Below, piece after piece: positions 45,900-58,040 of a stretch of DNA of 64,000 nucleotides. The notes beneath the pieces are model-generated. The model worked only from the letters and a program-made list of their open reading frames with translations, had not been told where the DNA came from and did no database searches. The position numbers were made by a program, and so were the translations under genes. Positions within the stretch are counted from its first letter, which is position 1, and every line of letters begins with the position of its first letter. Source of the DNA: Camellia lanceoleosa. Lineage: Eukaryota > Streptophyta > Magnoliopsida > Ericales > Theaceae. The stretch covers positions 170,390,101 through 170,454,100 of the forward strand of contig CM045758.1 of the NCBI GenBank assembly GCA_025200525.1, read 5' to 3'.

Positions 45900-46260
45900 G
45901 AATGGTGATGATGATTCAGTAGCTAAAATGAAGGCCGCTGAAGATGCCCTGCAAGAAAAGGAGAAGGTAATATTTTTTTGGGTCTGCTACCTGCTATAAG
46001 TTGTAGCATTATTTGATTATTTGAATAATTTTTTCATCCATAAGATAGGACATCTACAGGGGGAAAGATTAGCCTTAAATTTTTTTTATTTTTTATTTCA
46101 TTTCTCTGAGTTTTCAACTTTATCATATTGCATGTATTTGTTTGGATAGATTTGATGTTTCTACATGCATTCTGTTGCCTTATAAGTTAACTGTGATTTG
46201 CAGCAAAAACCTTCATTCGAGCTCTCTGGGAAGCTTGCTACGGAAACTAACAGAGTTAGA
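45900..46260 (+). pseudogene. Captured fragment of a DAWDLE/SNIP1-like FHA-domain gene (two exons)
   Basis: Exon pieces 45900-45966 and 46204-46260 are joined by a GT-AG intron in matching phase. They encode NGDDDSVAKMKAAEDALQ...KEK and then QKPSFELSGKLATETNRVR. From memory this is the segment just before and at the start of the FHA domain in plant DDL (DAWDLE, the SNIP1 homologue that helps miRNA biogenesis). The FHA domain itself is absent, so the piece is non-functional as a DDL protein. It sits inside a CACTA element, which argues for transduplication. Confidence 0.8.
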
Positions 46261-47160
46261 TGTGATAATCTAATTGCCTTCATTTTAAGATAATGAATTT
46301 CATTTTGTTATTCACTTGGCTGAAGGGGGCACTCTTAAATAGAGCTGTGAACATGTTGATTTGTATAAATGCATAATCAGATGGGAAAAGTTTGCCATCT
46401 TTCATAGTGTAGATCATGTTGATAAATGAATCTTATGATTTGGATGCTTTTTTTGATTTGTATGTTTGAGGTTGTCATCAACTTGATATGATAGAAGTTG
46501 AGAATAAAAGTTAATAGGCAGGTTGTTTGGTGTATGGATATTAGATTTTTTTGCTTACTTCATAGTTGCTGCCTCTGCTTGGTTTGTAACAGGTTACATT
46601 TTATAAACTACTGTCTATATACGGTTAGGCAAGGTCATATTCCTATATATATATATATATTATTAAAAATAACTTTCTAAGGCATGCAAAATTATGCTGT
46701 GAAAAGTGTAATGATTTATGGCATATAAGAAATTATCGTAAAAGATTATATACGGCATATAAAGTATGTCATAAATATATTAAAATGACCTTCTACGGCG
46801 TACAAAATTATGTCGTGAAAAGTGTGATGATTTATGACATGTAAGAAAATGTCGTAAAATATTATATACGGCATGCAAAGTATGCCATTAATTTTTTAAA
46901 AATAACCTTCTACGGTATGCAAAATTATGTCACGGAAAGTATGATGATTTATGGCATGACAAAAATGTCGTAAAAAGTTATATACGACATACAAAGTATG
47001 TCATTAATGTTTAATTTATTACTTTTTACAACTTTACCTGCATGTCGTAAATGATACTCAACTTTCTACGGCATGTCATATAACGGCATTTGTGTGCATG
47101 CCGTGAAAGAGTTTTTACGGCATGCATCGCAAGTCGTAAAAATTCAATTTTGTTGTAGTG

Positions 47161-47270
47161 TTTTAGTATACTTTTTTCAAATGTGACACTCTAACATGGC
47201 GATATGATGTGACGCAAAAAACTCTTTAGTGTACTTTTTCAAATGTGACACTCTAATATGGCAGGCAAAT
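47161..47270 (+). repeat. ~70-bp minisatellite array, right part
   Basis: Two further units (TTAGTATACTTTTTTCAAAT, TTTAGTGTACTTTTTCAAA) directly continue the array broken at 44459. Confidence 0.85.
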
Positions 47271-48238
47271 GAGTCATTACATATCCAAAATGACTAAATG
47301 AATCACAAGGAAAAATATAGGACTATACAGATTAGAAGTCCAAAAAATATGAGACTTATTGGTCAATCTCCTTAAAATAATTAATAAGATAAAATATCAC
47401 ATTTAAATCAGAATTATTTCATTTTATCTCTTATAACAATCAAATCAACTACAAAAAAAAAAAAAAAATTCAACTTCTCAACATAATTTTTTTAATCAGG
47501 CTTAAATAATTAAAAAGTCAACTAAAATAACTGGCTTTCCAAATGAGCCATTTATACTATTTGATTAAAACAAAATTTATGAAATCCGATGAAGGTAACG
47601 ATGATGAGGTTTTGTTGTTGATAAGAAAAATTACAAATCAGTAATAGTTACATAAAATATTTATAAATTCATAAAAAAGTTTATAAACTTTAATTAGTAA
47701 AGTTGATAAAGTTTACAATTGATTTAATATTTTTTTAAGAAACATATACTAAATTGTAATTTCTCCTTACCTATATGCATTAAAGACAATATAATTTTTT
47801 GACTGAATTAGAAATATTATCCTCCTTGGTACTTTTCATCCTTCCATTTTAAGGATTAACAGTCTCGTTGGATTGTTTATCCTATGATTTTTAATCAAGC
47901 AGAAGTGATCTAAGAGGATTGCTATTTATACCAACTTAATTTCTTTGGATACCCTAATTTCTATTTTTTTAATTTATTTATTACAATTATATTCTGAAAT
48001 AAAATTACATTAAAGGACAATTTTTAATGGAACACCTACCCACCAAATAAAGACAGCTCTACAATATTGTATACTCACCTCTCCCACATAAACATATTTC
48101 TCACCTACCTAAACCCAACATATTCCTTTTTATCAACGTTCCTCTTCATTACAATCCTTAAACTCAATGTTCCGCTTCATCACCATCCTAAACCCAATTT
48201 ATTTCTCTTTCATCACCATCCTAAATCCTAAACACAGA
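47271..48238. other. AT-rich intergenic DNA
   Basis: No gene or defined element recognised. Confidence 0.5.
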
Positions 48239-48377
48239 GCTGAAAAAATTGTTTATGTTCAACAACACAATACTAAAAAAATTATTTATGTTCGACAACA
48301 CAATACTGAACAAATAATTTCTGCTCGATAACACAATATTGACAAAATTATTTATGTTCAACAACACAATGTTGAAC
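48239..48377 (+). repeat. ~36-bp tandem repeat, four copies
   Basis: Units around TTATTTATGTTCGACAACACAATACTG (27-bp core) repeat four times with small changes. Confidence 0.85.
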
Positions 48378-48665
48378 CAACTAATACAGTGATTCTAACC
48401 CCCTTCCCTTTTCTCCAAAAGAAACGAAAAGAAAAAGAAAGAAAGAAAATAAAAACAAAATAATTCAATTTTGAAGAAGGAAAATTTAGGGTACGTTACT
48501 TTTACTTAGAGATTGAAAATTGAAGAATTGAAATTTGGAGAGGAAGAGAAAGAAGATGTTAACAATTAGAATTAACTGGACTAATTTTGAGACAAAATAA
48601 AAAATTTAAGGTCAAAATCAATCTAATTAAAATTATAGAGACTAAAATAATACAATGATGGTCAA
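48378..48665. other. AT-rich stretch
   Basis: Purine-rich A-runs and a possible foldback-MITE end near 48605-48665 (AAATTATAGAGACTAAAATA). No gene. Confidence 0.4.
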
Positions 48666-48669
48666 TCAC

Positions 48670-50234
48670 TTCTTGGACGTTGACCTACAATCACAAAATA
48701 CATAGCACCAACGAATCTTATCATTACTTATTCATGTGGCCATTAAGGCTTAGCTTACATCACGTTGGTTCATGTCTATTCTTATCACATGACTTAGAAC
48801 ACACACACCCTTGCAATCTCTTAGTGTAGTTAATACTTGTTACAATGCTCAACTCACACGTACATTTGTCGTTCAAAATCTTGTTACATTCTTTTCTTAG
48901 TGTGTGTTTCTAGCCAATAACCTCATTACTATGACTTAATTAAGGCTTAGGAATGCTTAAGATGCAATGAGGATGTCAAAACATGTTTTGAAACACTTAG
49001 GCAAATTTTCGGAATTTTAAGTCCTCGCTTGAGCGAGCATGCAAAAATGTGACTGGTCGCTCGAGCGCACATTCCTTCGCTCAAGCGATTTGTAAATGAT
49101 GCAAACTTCTAGGAGCTCGAAATTTACGCTCGAGCGGACTTTTGGTTGCTCGAGCGAGGTGCACGATTCCAGGGTGGTCGCTCGAGCGAGAACCCCTTCG
49201 CTCGAGCGAGGATGCAAAATCTGGAATTTCCAGATTGCACCTCCAACTTCAAAACTCGAATTTAAACCTCAAAAACTCATCACTTGGGCCCTAAAACTTG
49301 GAATAACAAACTAAACTTGTAAAACATGATGAATCAAAGATTATTTGATAAAATCATGGCCCAAAAGTTTGTTAAAAACTCACAATTTCAACTTAAACCT
49401 CAAAAATGTTATGAACACAACATGCATGGGCTTCTTTGAGTTCAAACCCTCCAAAACATAATTAAACTTGATATTTTAAGGGAAAACAAGATGAATGACC
49501 AAAATGTGATTGAAATTAACACATGCATGGAAGAAATCTTAGATTTCAAACTCAAAACATGGAAATTTACACATGTATGCATGGATTGACTCTCACTTCA
49601 ACATTTTAAGCTCAATGTACACATCTAAGCTTATAACCTCCATGAATCATGCAAGATAACACTGAAATACATGAATGAAAGGATGAAGATTCTACCTTAA
49701 GTCTTGTTCTTGCTAAATTCTTGCTTAATCTTGAAGAGTGCATGCAAATCCTTGAATTTCTTCTTCAATTTCTCCCCTCTCTCTCTAGAATGGCTCTCCT
49801 CCTCTCTCTAAAATGTTTCCTCCAGATTTTTCCACTCACTCAAAAGCTGATGAAATGTTTTGTTGAATAAAAGAAGGCTCAAATGTGTTTTGTATGGAAT
49901 GGGCCACTAGATGGCAAAACGGTAAATAAGTCTAACTCTTTAATTAGCTTATTTGATCTAATTTAATCATACCAAATCACATTTTGATTAAATATGCCAT
50001 AAGGTTCTAAAAATTCCAATTAACATATTGGTGTAAACAATTCCGGGTTTGGATGCCGATAAGGCTTTCAATTTTACAATTTAACCGATTAAGCATTGAC
50101 AGATGATTTAACGGTCAACAGATAGGCGACCAATTATGTTACAAATTACCTATTAATCCCATCATCAATCTTAATCACTTAATTAACATCCTTAATTACT
50201 GATTAGCGGCTAATTACGGATCGGCGTTATTACA
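48670..50234 (-). repeat. 3' LTR-like sequence of the gag-only gypsy element
   Basis: On the minus strand the purine tract AAGAGGGGAAGAC is followed by TGTAATAACGCC, the start of an LTR at 50234. Downstream are a purine-rich leader-like part (GAGAGAGAGGGGAGAAATTG near 49790) and a cluster of self-complementary CGCTCGAGCG motifs at 49021-49212. No TGACA-type LTR end was found, so the left boundary is uncertain and probably truncated. Confidence 0.6.
49021..49212. repeat. Cluster of CGCTCGAGCG-type palindromes
   Basis: At least seven copies or variants (CTCGCTTGAGCGAG, TCGCTCGAGCG, TTCGCTCAAGCGA, CGCTCGAGCG, TTGCTCGAGCGAG, TCGCTCGAGCGAG twice) lie within 200 bases. XhoI-like CTCGAG cores sit at the centres. 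Confidence 0.9.
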
Positions 50235-53225
50235 GTCTTCCCCTCTTAAAAGAGTTTGGTCCCCAAACTCGAGTCATCTTATATCTTAAACAAACAACTC
50301 TAACTCTTGTCAAAACAGAAACATAATCATATGCAGAAGTTAGAGTTCGTATGAACACAGTCTAGAATAGGTTCAGATACATGTTTATTTTCATATTCTT
50401 GTCCAGATCACACATGGATGTCACATTTCTTGTTCAAACATACATGGTGATCCATTAGTATTAACAGAACAAAACAAAACGCATAAGCGTAACAGAACAG
50501 AACAGAAGCTGAGCCCCCCATGACAAGGCCTCCAGTACGGGTAACAAAGTGCAGACGGATATAAGTTCCATAAAGAAACCTTCGATACCGGGTAACAGCT
50601 AACAGATACTGGTTCATATACATATAAATGTTCGGATTTCGCATAAGGTCAAACGTGGTACACCCATTAGTTATCAAATACATTTGGTCCAGAGACCCAC
50701 ATACATAGCCATGGTATTGTTACCCCCAGGCAAGAGCCATCGGCCACGGTATTCTTACCCCCAGGCGAGGGCCGTAGGAACTAAGGGTGCCACAAACTTT
50801 CCAGAGAATTGAACATTCATTCAGTATGCAACATATAACATTTCAGGAAGCAAAACTTATTTCAAGACATAGAACATAACTATAGTTGTACACAACTTTA
50901 CTGCATTATTACACACACTACTCATATCAAACACTTATCGGGGTTATAAGTTGGTACTGATCTCATTTTCATAAGAAATTTTCCCCCATTAAGTTACAGA
51001 AATTCGATTTATTAATTTCTGAGTCAATCATTCGGTCTTGTTCAATTTGGTTCTCAGTTCGGTAGTCCATCACAGTCAGTCCAAGTCATTCTGAAGTTAT
51101 CCGGGATACAAGGTAATTTCGTACAAGTTATCAGTAACGGAATTCCGGAGTAACCATTCATATACTTTCCCCTAGTCTCAGTTTTCACAGATTCAATCAT
51201 ACTATGTGTCGATACAGAAACAGTCATATTGCTTACGTATACCCCCGGATAGTCAAAGTTTATAATCAAACCAGCCTGTTGTCAACAAATTCCATAAGTT
51301 CTGAAGTATAGTAACACCAAAGCAGTCATTCTCTAGTCAAATAGGTTCATGGTCAAACGGTAATACCAGGTAATTAATCACATGTCATATATATATACAG
51401 TATTCCCATGTCTCCCAAGCATAAGGTACCAGATTCCATGGTCACATAGTCTGTTACTGACGGTTCACATTCTTCCTAAGTGTTTAGGATCAATTCAAAT
51501 TTTCGTTCGGTTAATTCCCTTAGCAACAGAGTCTTGTCATTCAGTCATAATCAATTTACAATCCCCCATAATGTAATCAAATCATACAGTAGCTCTCAAT
51601 AAGGGTCTCCTCAGATCAAATTAACAAAGGTTCTGCTCGACCATTTCAAATGAAGTTCTACCCAGTCTTATCAAGGAACAGCTCAAACATGAATCATCAA
51701 ACAGAAGTTCTATCAGTCAAACAAAGGTCTCATTAGACAGCAGTTCTATCAGATTAAATCAGCTTTATCATTTTTGACGGGGTACAGCAATTCTATAGTT
51801 CATACTCCATTCGCTTAGGTGTATAGTCAGTAGTTTTACAGTTGTTCTAAGTTCCTTGGTTCTCAAATCACAGCAGAGTTATGTATCACAGTAGTTCGTA
51901 CCAAAGAATTCAGGTCATATACAATGTTACATTCTCCAAGTAAGTTCACATGTGGGTGCACAGGTATATAATTGTTCATATCAAAAGTAAACATCACAGT
52001 CAGTAGAACAATTTCCCAACTGCGTTCATGTAAGCACAAGGTATACAACAGCAGACCGTTATACAGAAGTTTCAGATTGGTCATACAGTCATTAAAGCAT
52101 AGGTTCACTGGTCTAGTCAACAGTCTAGTCAATGTTCAACAATCACAGTCCATAGTTCAGAGGTCATCATATGGGGGTTTTTACTTAGTCATACAATCCC
52201 AGAGTCAAAATTCCAATGGTCAAATTATCAAAACAAATATCATATCAATCATTCCGAGCAAAGGTATAGCCATATATGTACATGTTCAAAGTCTAATGAC
52301 ATTCTCGATACAGATTCACAAATTCTATGTACCGGTGAACACAAAACAGTTTCTCCAGTTATGATGATTAAGGCAGCAAGTCATAAGTCTATTCAATCTA
52401 GATACAAATGCAGTGTGTCGAGTTCGATCAACCAACATTCCATGCAAAGGTATAGGTATATGTGAATTCAACATGTTCTATATACAGTCAATGCTAGTAT
52501 GTCTCCATATTTAACAGTTCAAGCACAGTTCAACAGGTCAATCACGATAGTTCATATTAGCTAGTAGGTCTCAAAATGTTCATTAATCACAATTCAATCC
52601 CATCAGTTCTAATAGTCTCACAGACGAGGACACATATATATGTATTGATACGAGTCTAGGATCCATTGTCATATAAGCATTCGTTCGCAAATTCATAAGC
52701 AGTAGTTCATTTTTCCCAACTGACATAGGTTCTCAATTACAGCAATTCCCTACGTTACTGATTCACACATATAATACGATTCGAGATCACGGGTCTGGTC
52801 ATTTGATGATATCAGTCGATATATATATAACGGTTCAACCCAAGCCATGGTCATGCAGATTTTTCCCAAATTATAGTCAGTCACAACGTTTTCCCATGTC
52901 CAACAGTTCTAGCATAATTCAAAGGTCACACCTAATAGTTCATTTTAACTTTTCGTAATACAGTATAAGGATTTAACCCGACAAATTCCCACTGTTCACA
53001 AGTTCTAATAATTTCCGAAACACAGGTAATTCGTTCAGTTCACAAGGTTCAAATAAAATAAGTTCATGGTTCTAACAATTCAATTTACCCAGCTAACATA
53101 TCCACAATCTGCATCAAGTTAAGAAACATATGATTCACACACAAATTCCCATGAAACAATTACACATGGTTAAAGTAATACCTGCGTTAGTCATTTCGGT
53201 GTTCTGAGCATTTTCTGAAACTAGG
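50235..53225 (-). other. ~3-kb non-coding filler of the gag-only element
   Basis: Between the gag stop and the 3' purine tract there is no protease, RT, RNase H or integrase motif in any frame. The sequence is rich in short words such as CAGTTCAT, AGTCAT, TTCTATCAG and CACAGT. A direct repeat of GGTATTNTTACCCCCAGGC lies at 50713-50765. It replaces pol. Confidence 0.65.
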
Positions 53226-53239
53226 GTGCAGATTTAGGC

Positions 53240-54238
53240 TTATTTGTTATTCGGACGAGTTCGCGGGCAAGATTTAGCCAAGTGCCCTTTCTGACCACAT
53301 CTAAGACAAGCTCCTGACAGACGGCGACAAATGCCTCAATGTTGTTTCCCACACTCTCTACAGACAGGTATATCTTTGTTCACATTACTCCCCTGACCTT
53401 CTTTGTTCACAGTTATTGCCCCAAATTTCTCATTCACGTTGATCATTGAATTACTTGACATTTCAACTTTCTGTTTCTTCTGTTTCATTCTTTCTAATTC
53501 AATTGATTTGGATATTTTCAAAGCTGCTATGTTTGCTTCGGACATTAAGGCCCTATCAAGAACATCTACGTACTTTGGTAATTTTAAGATGCCAACTCGG
53601 TCATACACATCTAAGTCAAGCCCACCTTCAAATTTCCTAGCCTTTTTGTAGTCAGTGTCTATCATATGAGGTGTATAACGGGCCAACTCAGTAAATTTTG
53701 TTTCATATTCGGCCACAGTCATTTTGCCTTGTTTCAGTTGTATAAATTCAGATACTTTCCTATCCCGGATGCATTGGGGAAAATATTTTTCGAAGAAAGC
53801 TTCTTTAAATCTATCCCATGTCACACCCTCATTATCATTTCGTACTAACATCCACCATCTCCTAGCTTCTTCTTTAAGTGTGAATGTTGCCAACAAAACT
53901 TTCTATGCCTCAGTACACGGAAATACCTCAAATATGTTCTCCGTCTCTAAAACCCAAGCCTCGGCTTTTAACGGTTTAATACCCCCCAGAAATTCCGGTG
54001 GTTTCATCTTTTTGTATTTCTGTGTCAGTGTTATCATATCATAATTAGCTGGTTCAGGTACACATGTTTGCCCTTGTTGCTGTTGTTTAAGATTTTCAGT
54101 TAAGGCTCCAACCATTTCCTCTAACCGGCTAATTCTAGCGTCAGAATATTCAAATTCGCCTACATTCCTTGTCCTTTCCATTGATCTACACATAAATAGG
54201 GTAACCATTAACAGAGGGAAAGTCCTCACTAATTTCAC
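53240..54238 (-). pseudogene. Chromovirus-type gypsy gag with two in-frame stops
   Basis: One minus-strand frame holds a short N-terminal coiled part (ARISRLEEMVGALTENL), the capsid segment (PPEFLGGIKPLKAEAWV, LATFTLKEEARRWWMLV, FKEAFFEKYFPQCIRDRK, GKMTVAEYETKFTELARY) and a zinc knuckle CLRCGQKGHLAKSC near the end. In-frame stops interrupt it at about 53903-53905 and 53336-53338. The terminal stop is at 53240-53242. The frame is otherwise preserved over about 330 codons. No pol follows, so the element depended on other copies even before decay. Confidence 0.88.
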
Positions 54239-54502
54239 ATTTCATTTCATATCAGATGGTTTTACACTGCCGGTCCAATTCAGATACAGTCACATGATTG
54301 CTTACTTTCATGCGTTCATGTTCACATAGATTCCACATTCGGTATTTGAAATTCTCATGACATGTTATTCCATTTAACTTATAGATTCATTTCTTTTCAT
54401 TTTCAGTTCAAATATGTTCATATGTTTACACATGAAAATGCAATGTCCCTATTTCATTTCTAGGACATCCTATAGCTCATATGGACACGTGTGTGCGGTA
54501 TA

Positions 54503-54520
54503 ACTCGTGCTCTGATACCA
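54503..54520 (-). other. Primer-binding site (initiator tRNA-Met type)
   Basis: On the minus strand TGGTATCAGAGCACGAGT lies three bases after the LTR end TGACA, the classical site of this gypsy branch. Confidence 0.85.
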
Positions 54521-54523
54521 CTC

Positions 54524-55326
54524 TGTCACGACCCAAACCCGCCCCTATAGGTTTAGCGTCGTAACCGGCCAGTAATCCTTGGATTACCTACGGCCTCTGA
54601 TGACGTTAATTTAAAATAAGGGGCTAGCGGAAGCAGATACATAAATATAAATGTCCAATGAGCTGTGTTGACTTACATGAAACAGTATAATTTAAAACTT
54701 TAATTACATAACCAGTAGTCAACCATATATTATACCACACACATTACCAAATTCTTTAGTACAGCCAACAAGTTTCATAATATATATATACATGTACAGA
54801 AACAACATGGCCTCAACACAAGTTACACCGGGAACCTCCACGGGAGGCACAAAATTTGGTCAATGACAACACAGTCCCCCACAAAACCTTCGGGCTCGAA
54901 CTCCAGAATGCTCACCTATATACATATATATACAAACAGTGAGCTAAAGCCCAGTGAATAACATTAAGGTAAAGGGGTTAGTGAACGAAATCCGAACATT
55001 TTATACGTACAAAACAGATCATAGCATAATCATAGTCATCTCATATCAGAACATACTAATGGCATACTCCATAGAACATATCACATATCACATAACGTCT
55101 TACGACTAGAGTAACCGGTCCCGGACACCGATTAAACACATATCACCACAATGAAGTGGCTAACGAGATCTCGTAAATGTCATGGACCCGCATTTTCATG
55201 CCGTCCCCCATGACTTGGGACTATCTATGGATGCCATAATAGATTTCAAACATGGATCTTCGTTCACAAAAACATATATCTGTAGACGCGCCCGTGGGCT
55301 TCACTCTACAGTTCGGACTCAATTTG
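54524..55326 (-). repeat. 5' LTR-like sequence of the gag-only element, truncated
   Basis: The end at 54524 reads GGGTCGTGACA on the minus strand, and the preceding part (CTTCCGCTAG, GGCCGTAGGTAATCC) resembles the end of the LTRs at 24.7 and 26.5 kb. The right boundary is unclear, and the sequence does not match the visible part of the 3' LTR, so one or both LTRs are truncated. Confidence 0.55.
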
Positions 55327-58000
55327 TGTCACGGTTCTAAATCTGAACCAAAGAGTCCAAATCCGGCAAATCGTTTGAGAAAACAGATTTTTGAAAAGTA
55401 GTGCCAAACATGGACTTTGCGGATTCTGAGTCGCCACCTAAATATTTTAAAATGGGAAATTTAGGCAACCCCGACTCGGTGCGAAGGCCACGTGTCCGAT
55501 CATCACCAAAGTGCTCTTGGCTCGGAGCTTGGGTGCGATCGGGAAGGTCGACTATGAGCACTTTCGCCCGGTCCGAAGACCGGCCTCTACTAACTGTGAT
55601 ATCCGTTTTTGAAAACATTACATGCTCTTATTCCAATTATTAGCCTAGAATTACTATGTGATGCGCACAACACAAAAGTATAGACTAGATTGCCTAATTT
55701 GGAAATAAACATCGCATATCCGTTTTGTCTCGAAAAACGTGTTGTTTTCTTTTGCTACTCGCAAGTAGGCTAAAATGCGGATTTCAATGAGTTGTTCCAA
55801 CTCAGGCAATCCAACCTCCACCCACAGGCATTCAAACAGTTTATCATGTAAGCACTTAGCCTCATGGCAAGCATACTGTCATGGTAAACATTCACACGCA
55901 TGTGATATGCTAAAGCCATAAAAACTTACATCGTACTCCGCGCCAAAACAGTAAACTAGTTAGCAAACATGCATGACCTGGTTCATGTTAAGTGGCTAAT
56001 GCATCACACACAGAGATGTAATCTAGAGTAGGCTCGGCTAACCCTAAACATGGCACATGAGATGCAACAACTATCACGTATTCAATTTGGAATTGAAAGT
56101 ACGATGCAGTTTGCATGATGTGCCGAGCCCGATGTATGTAAACAAATGCATGAATGCACGCATGCATTGCAAAGGTATGCTAAAATAAACATGCCCTAGT
56201 CCATTACCATAAGCAGGTAAATAAAAGGGATAGAAAGAAGTGGGGATTGGAAGACATGCACCCACTCACACACACTTATTACATTTTTGCCCTCACTCGG
56301 AGGGACCGAATAATAATACAGATTAATTAACTACGCAAGCTAATTAATTATTACAAATTAACTAAATTAATTAACAAATTGACTAAGTTAATTAAAGCGG
56401 TAAACGCCTCGGGAAGAGGGCTCAAATGTAGCGCGCGCTCGGGACTGGCTCGGAACCGCACTGCCGTGCAAGTGTGCCTCTGTTTCCTCTGCTCTCCTCC
56501 TCAGAAAATTACCAAAATCCTAGGAGTGCCTCTCAGGGCACTGGGGAGTACCACCGGCTGGGGTAGAACACCACCGGCTGAAGTAAGAGGCCACCGGCAC
56601 TGAATTGTTCCATCGGCTGGGAAAATACTGCCGGTCGGCACTAAAAAGTGCCGGTCGGCACAAAATGTTCTGCAGATCCTGCAACTCACAGCAGCAGAGG
56701 GAAACAACATGCAAGGCAATGCAATTCAAGCCATTTATGCACCAAACACACTCCCTATCATGTTATTGACTCAAGGGGGCATGTGCCTCGGTTCCCGGAC
56801 CACCAATCGCGCATTTTCATGCATGACGGCCCTAAGAACCAAGAATGCAACTTTACTATAAAATGCATGCAAACCAAATAATCAAACAAGGGTGCCAAAC
56901 CTCCATCAAACTCACTTCAAGGGGCTTGGCATGCAAGTCAATATGATGAAGCCCTAAGCATGGCAAACTAGTATGCAATATGGACAATGCAAGGTGTTCA
57001 TGCAAGCATACAAACAAGCATATGAAGCAAGCATGCAAACCAATGGAATAATGGATTTAGACATGAGTTAGGAAACTCAAATGGGCCCCAAAATCAGTGG
57101 CCAAAGCGCTTAGAAATGGAAACTAAACAAACTCACACGCATGCAAGTGTTAAGGTCCAAACCCAAGGCATACAAAAGCAACTCTCATGCACACTTAAGA
57201 GGCACAAACATGGACAACTAACATGCATTAAAAGCTCTGAAATCCATGTCAAACATGATGCCAAATCATGCAATGAAGCATGCCAAACAAAGCATGCAAA
57301 TGGTCTTAGGCTTAAGGCAAGCCAATAGGGCTTTGAACCACACCTAACACAAACACACACGGCATGCATTGAACAACCTAAAACAGATTTTTAGCATGTC
57401 AAAATAGGCCCAAAGGACCGCTTAGATGGCATCTAAGAAGCTTGAAATCAAAGGCATGCAACAAGGCCTAAACATGGAGCATGCGACACAAGCTTAGGAA
57501 GCAACAAAGAGGCATGCAATGTAAACATACAAGCACCTCTAGGGGACTGAAATAGCATGCAAAATGGTTCCAAACCACCAAAAATGATTCAAGCATGGCA
57601 TGTTACACACTCATGCTCTTAAGGCCAACAAGCCAAATACAAGGGAGCCATACTAAACATGCTAAGATTGACCAAAATACTTATGGACAGACCTAAAACA
57701 TGGTAATATGAGCACAAAATCTTCACAAACACAAGTCTAAAACATGCTAGAAATGAAGGCATATCACCTAAGCATGTTAAGACATAAAGAGGCATTACAA
57801 GGCAACTATACTAAGCATGCATAGGAGACCAAAACCAACTTGAAAACATGTTATATCATGGCAATATAAGCATGAAAAACAACCAAGGCATGCTCAACAC
57901 ACACTCAAACATAGTGCTCCTTGGGAAGCCAAAACTTGCCCTTTTCAAGGACACCAAGGAGAGTGGGTGGCCCTCTCCTTCTTGAGACTTCAAGACATGC

Positions 58001-58040
58001 TCTTCACCACTGAAATCCCTCAAGATTTCAGTGGTGAAGA
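58001..58040. repeat. Perfect hairpin, 17-bp arms
   Basis: TCTTCACCACTGAAATC is followed by the loop CCTCAA and the exact complement of the arm. It lies in the retroelement-like region; its role is unknown. Confidence 0.9.

Larger units (their letters stand above)
44460..47160. mobile_element. CACTA (En/Spm-type) element with captured gene fragment, TSD TTT
   Basis: The left end is CACTACGACAAAACT and the right end the complement of CACTACAACAAAATTG, with TTT outside both (44457-44459 and 47161-47163). Dense subterminal repeats of TACGGCATGCAAAATATGCCGT type lie at 44510-44950 and 46680-47130 in both orientations. There is no transposase frame. The middle carries a fragment of a host gene (45590-46260). 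Confidence 0.9.

Noticed and set aside
55327..55340. TGTCACGG as a possible second LTR end
   Set aside because: No primer-binding site next to it (AAATTGAGTCCG follows on the minus strand), so it is not supported as an LTR end.
55337..55643. 93-aa minus and 80-aa plus open frames
   Set aside because: Mutually overlapping shadows in GC-richer repeat DNA; no recognisable protein.
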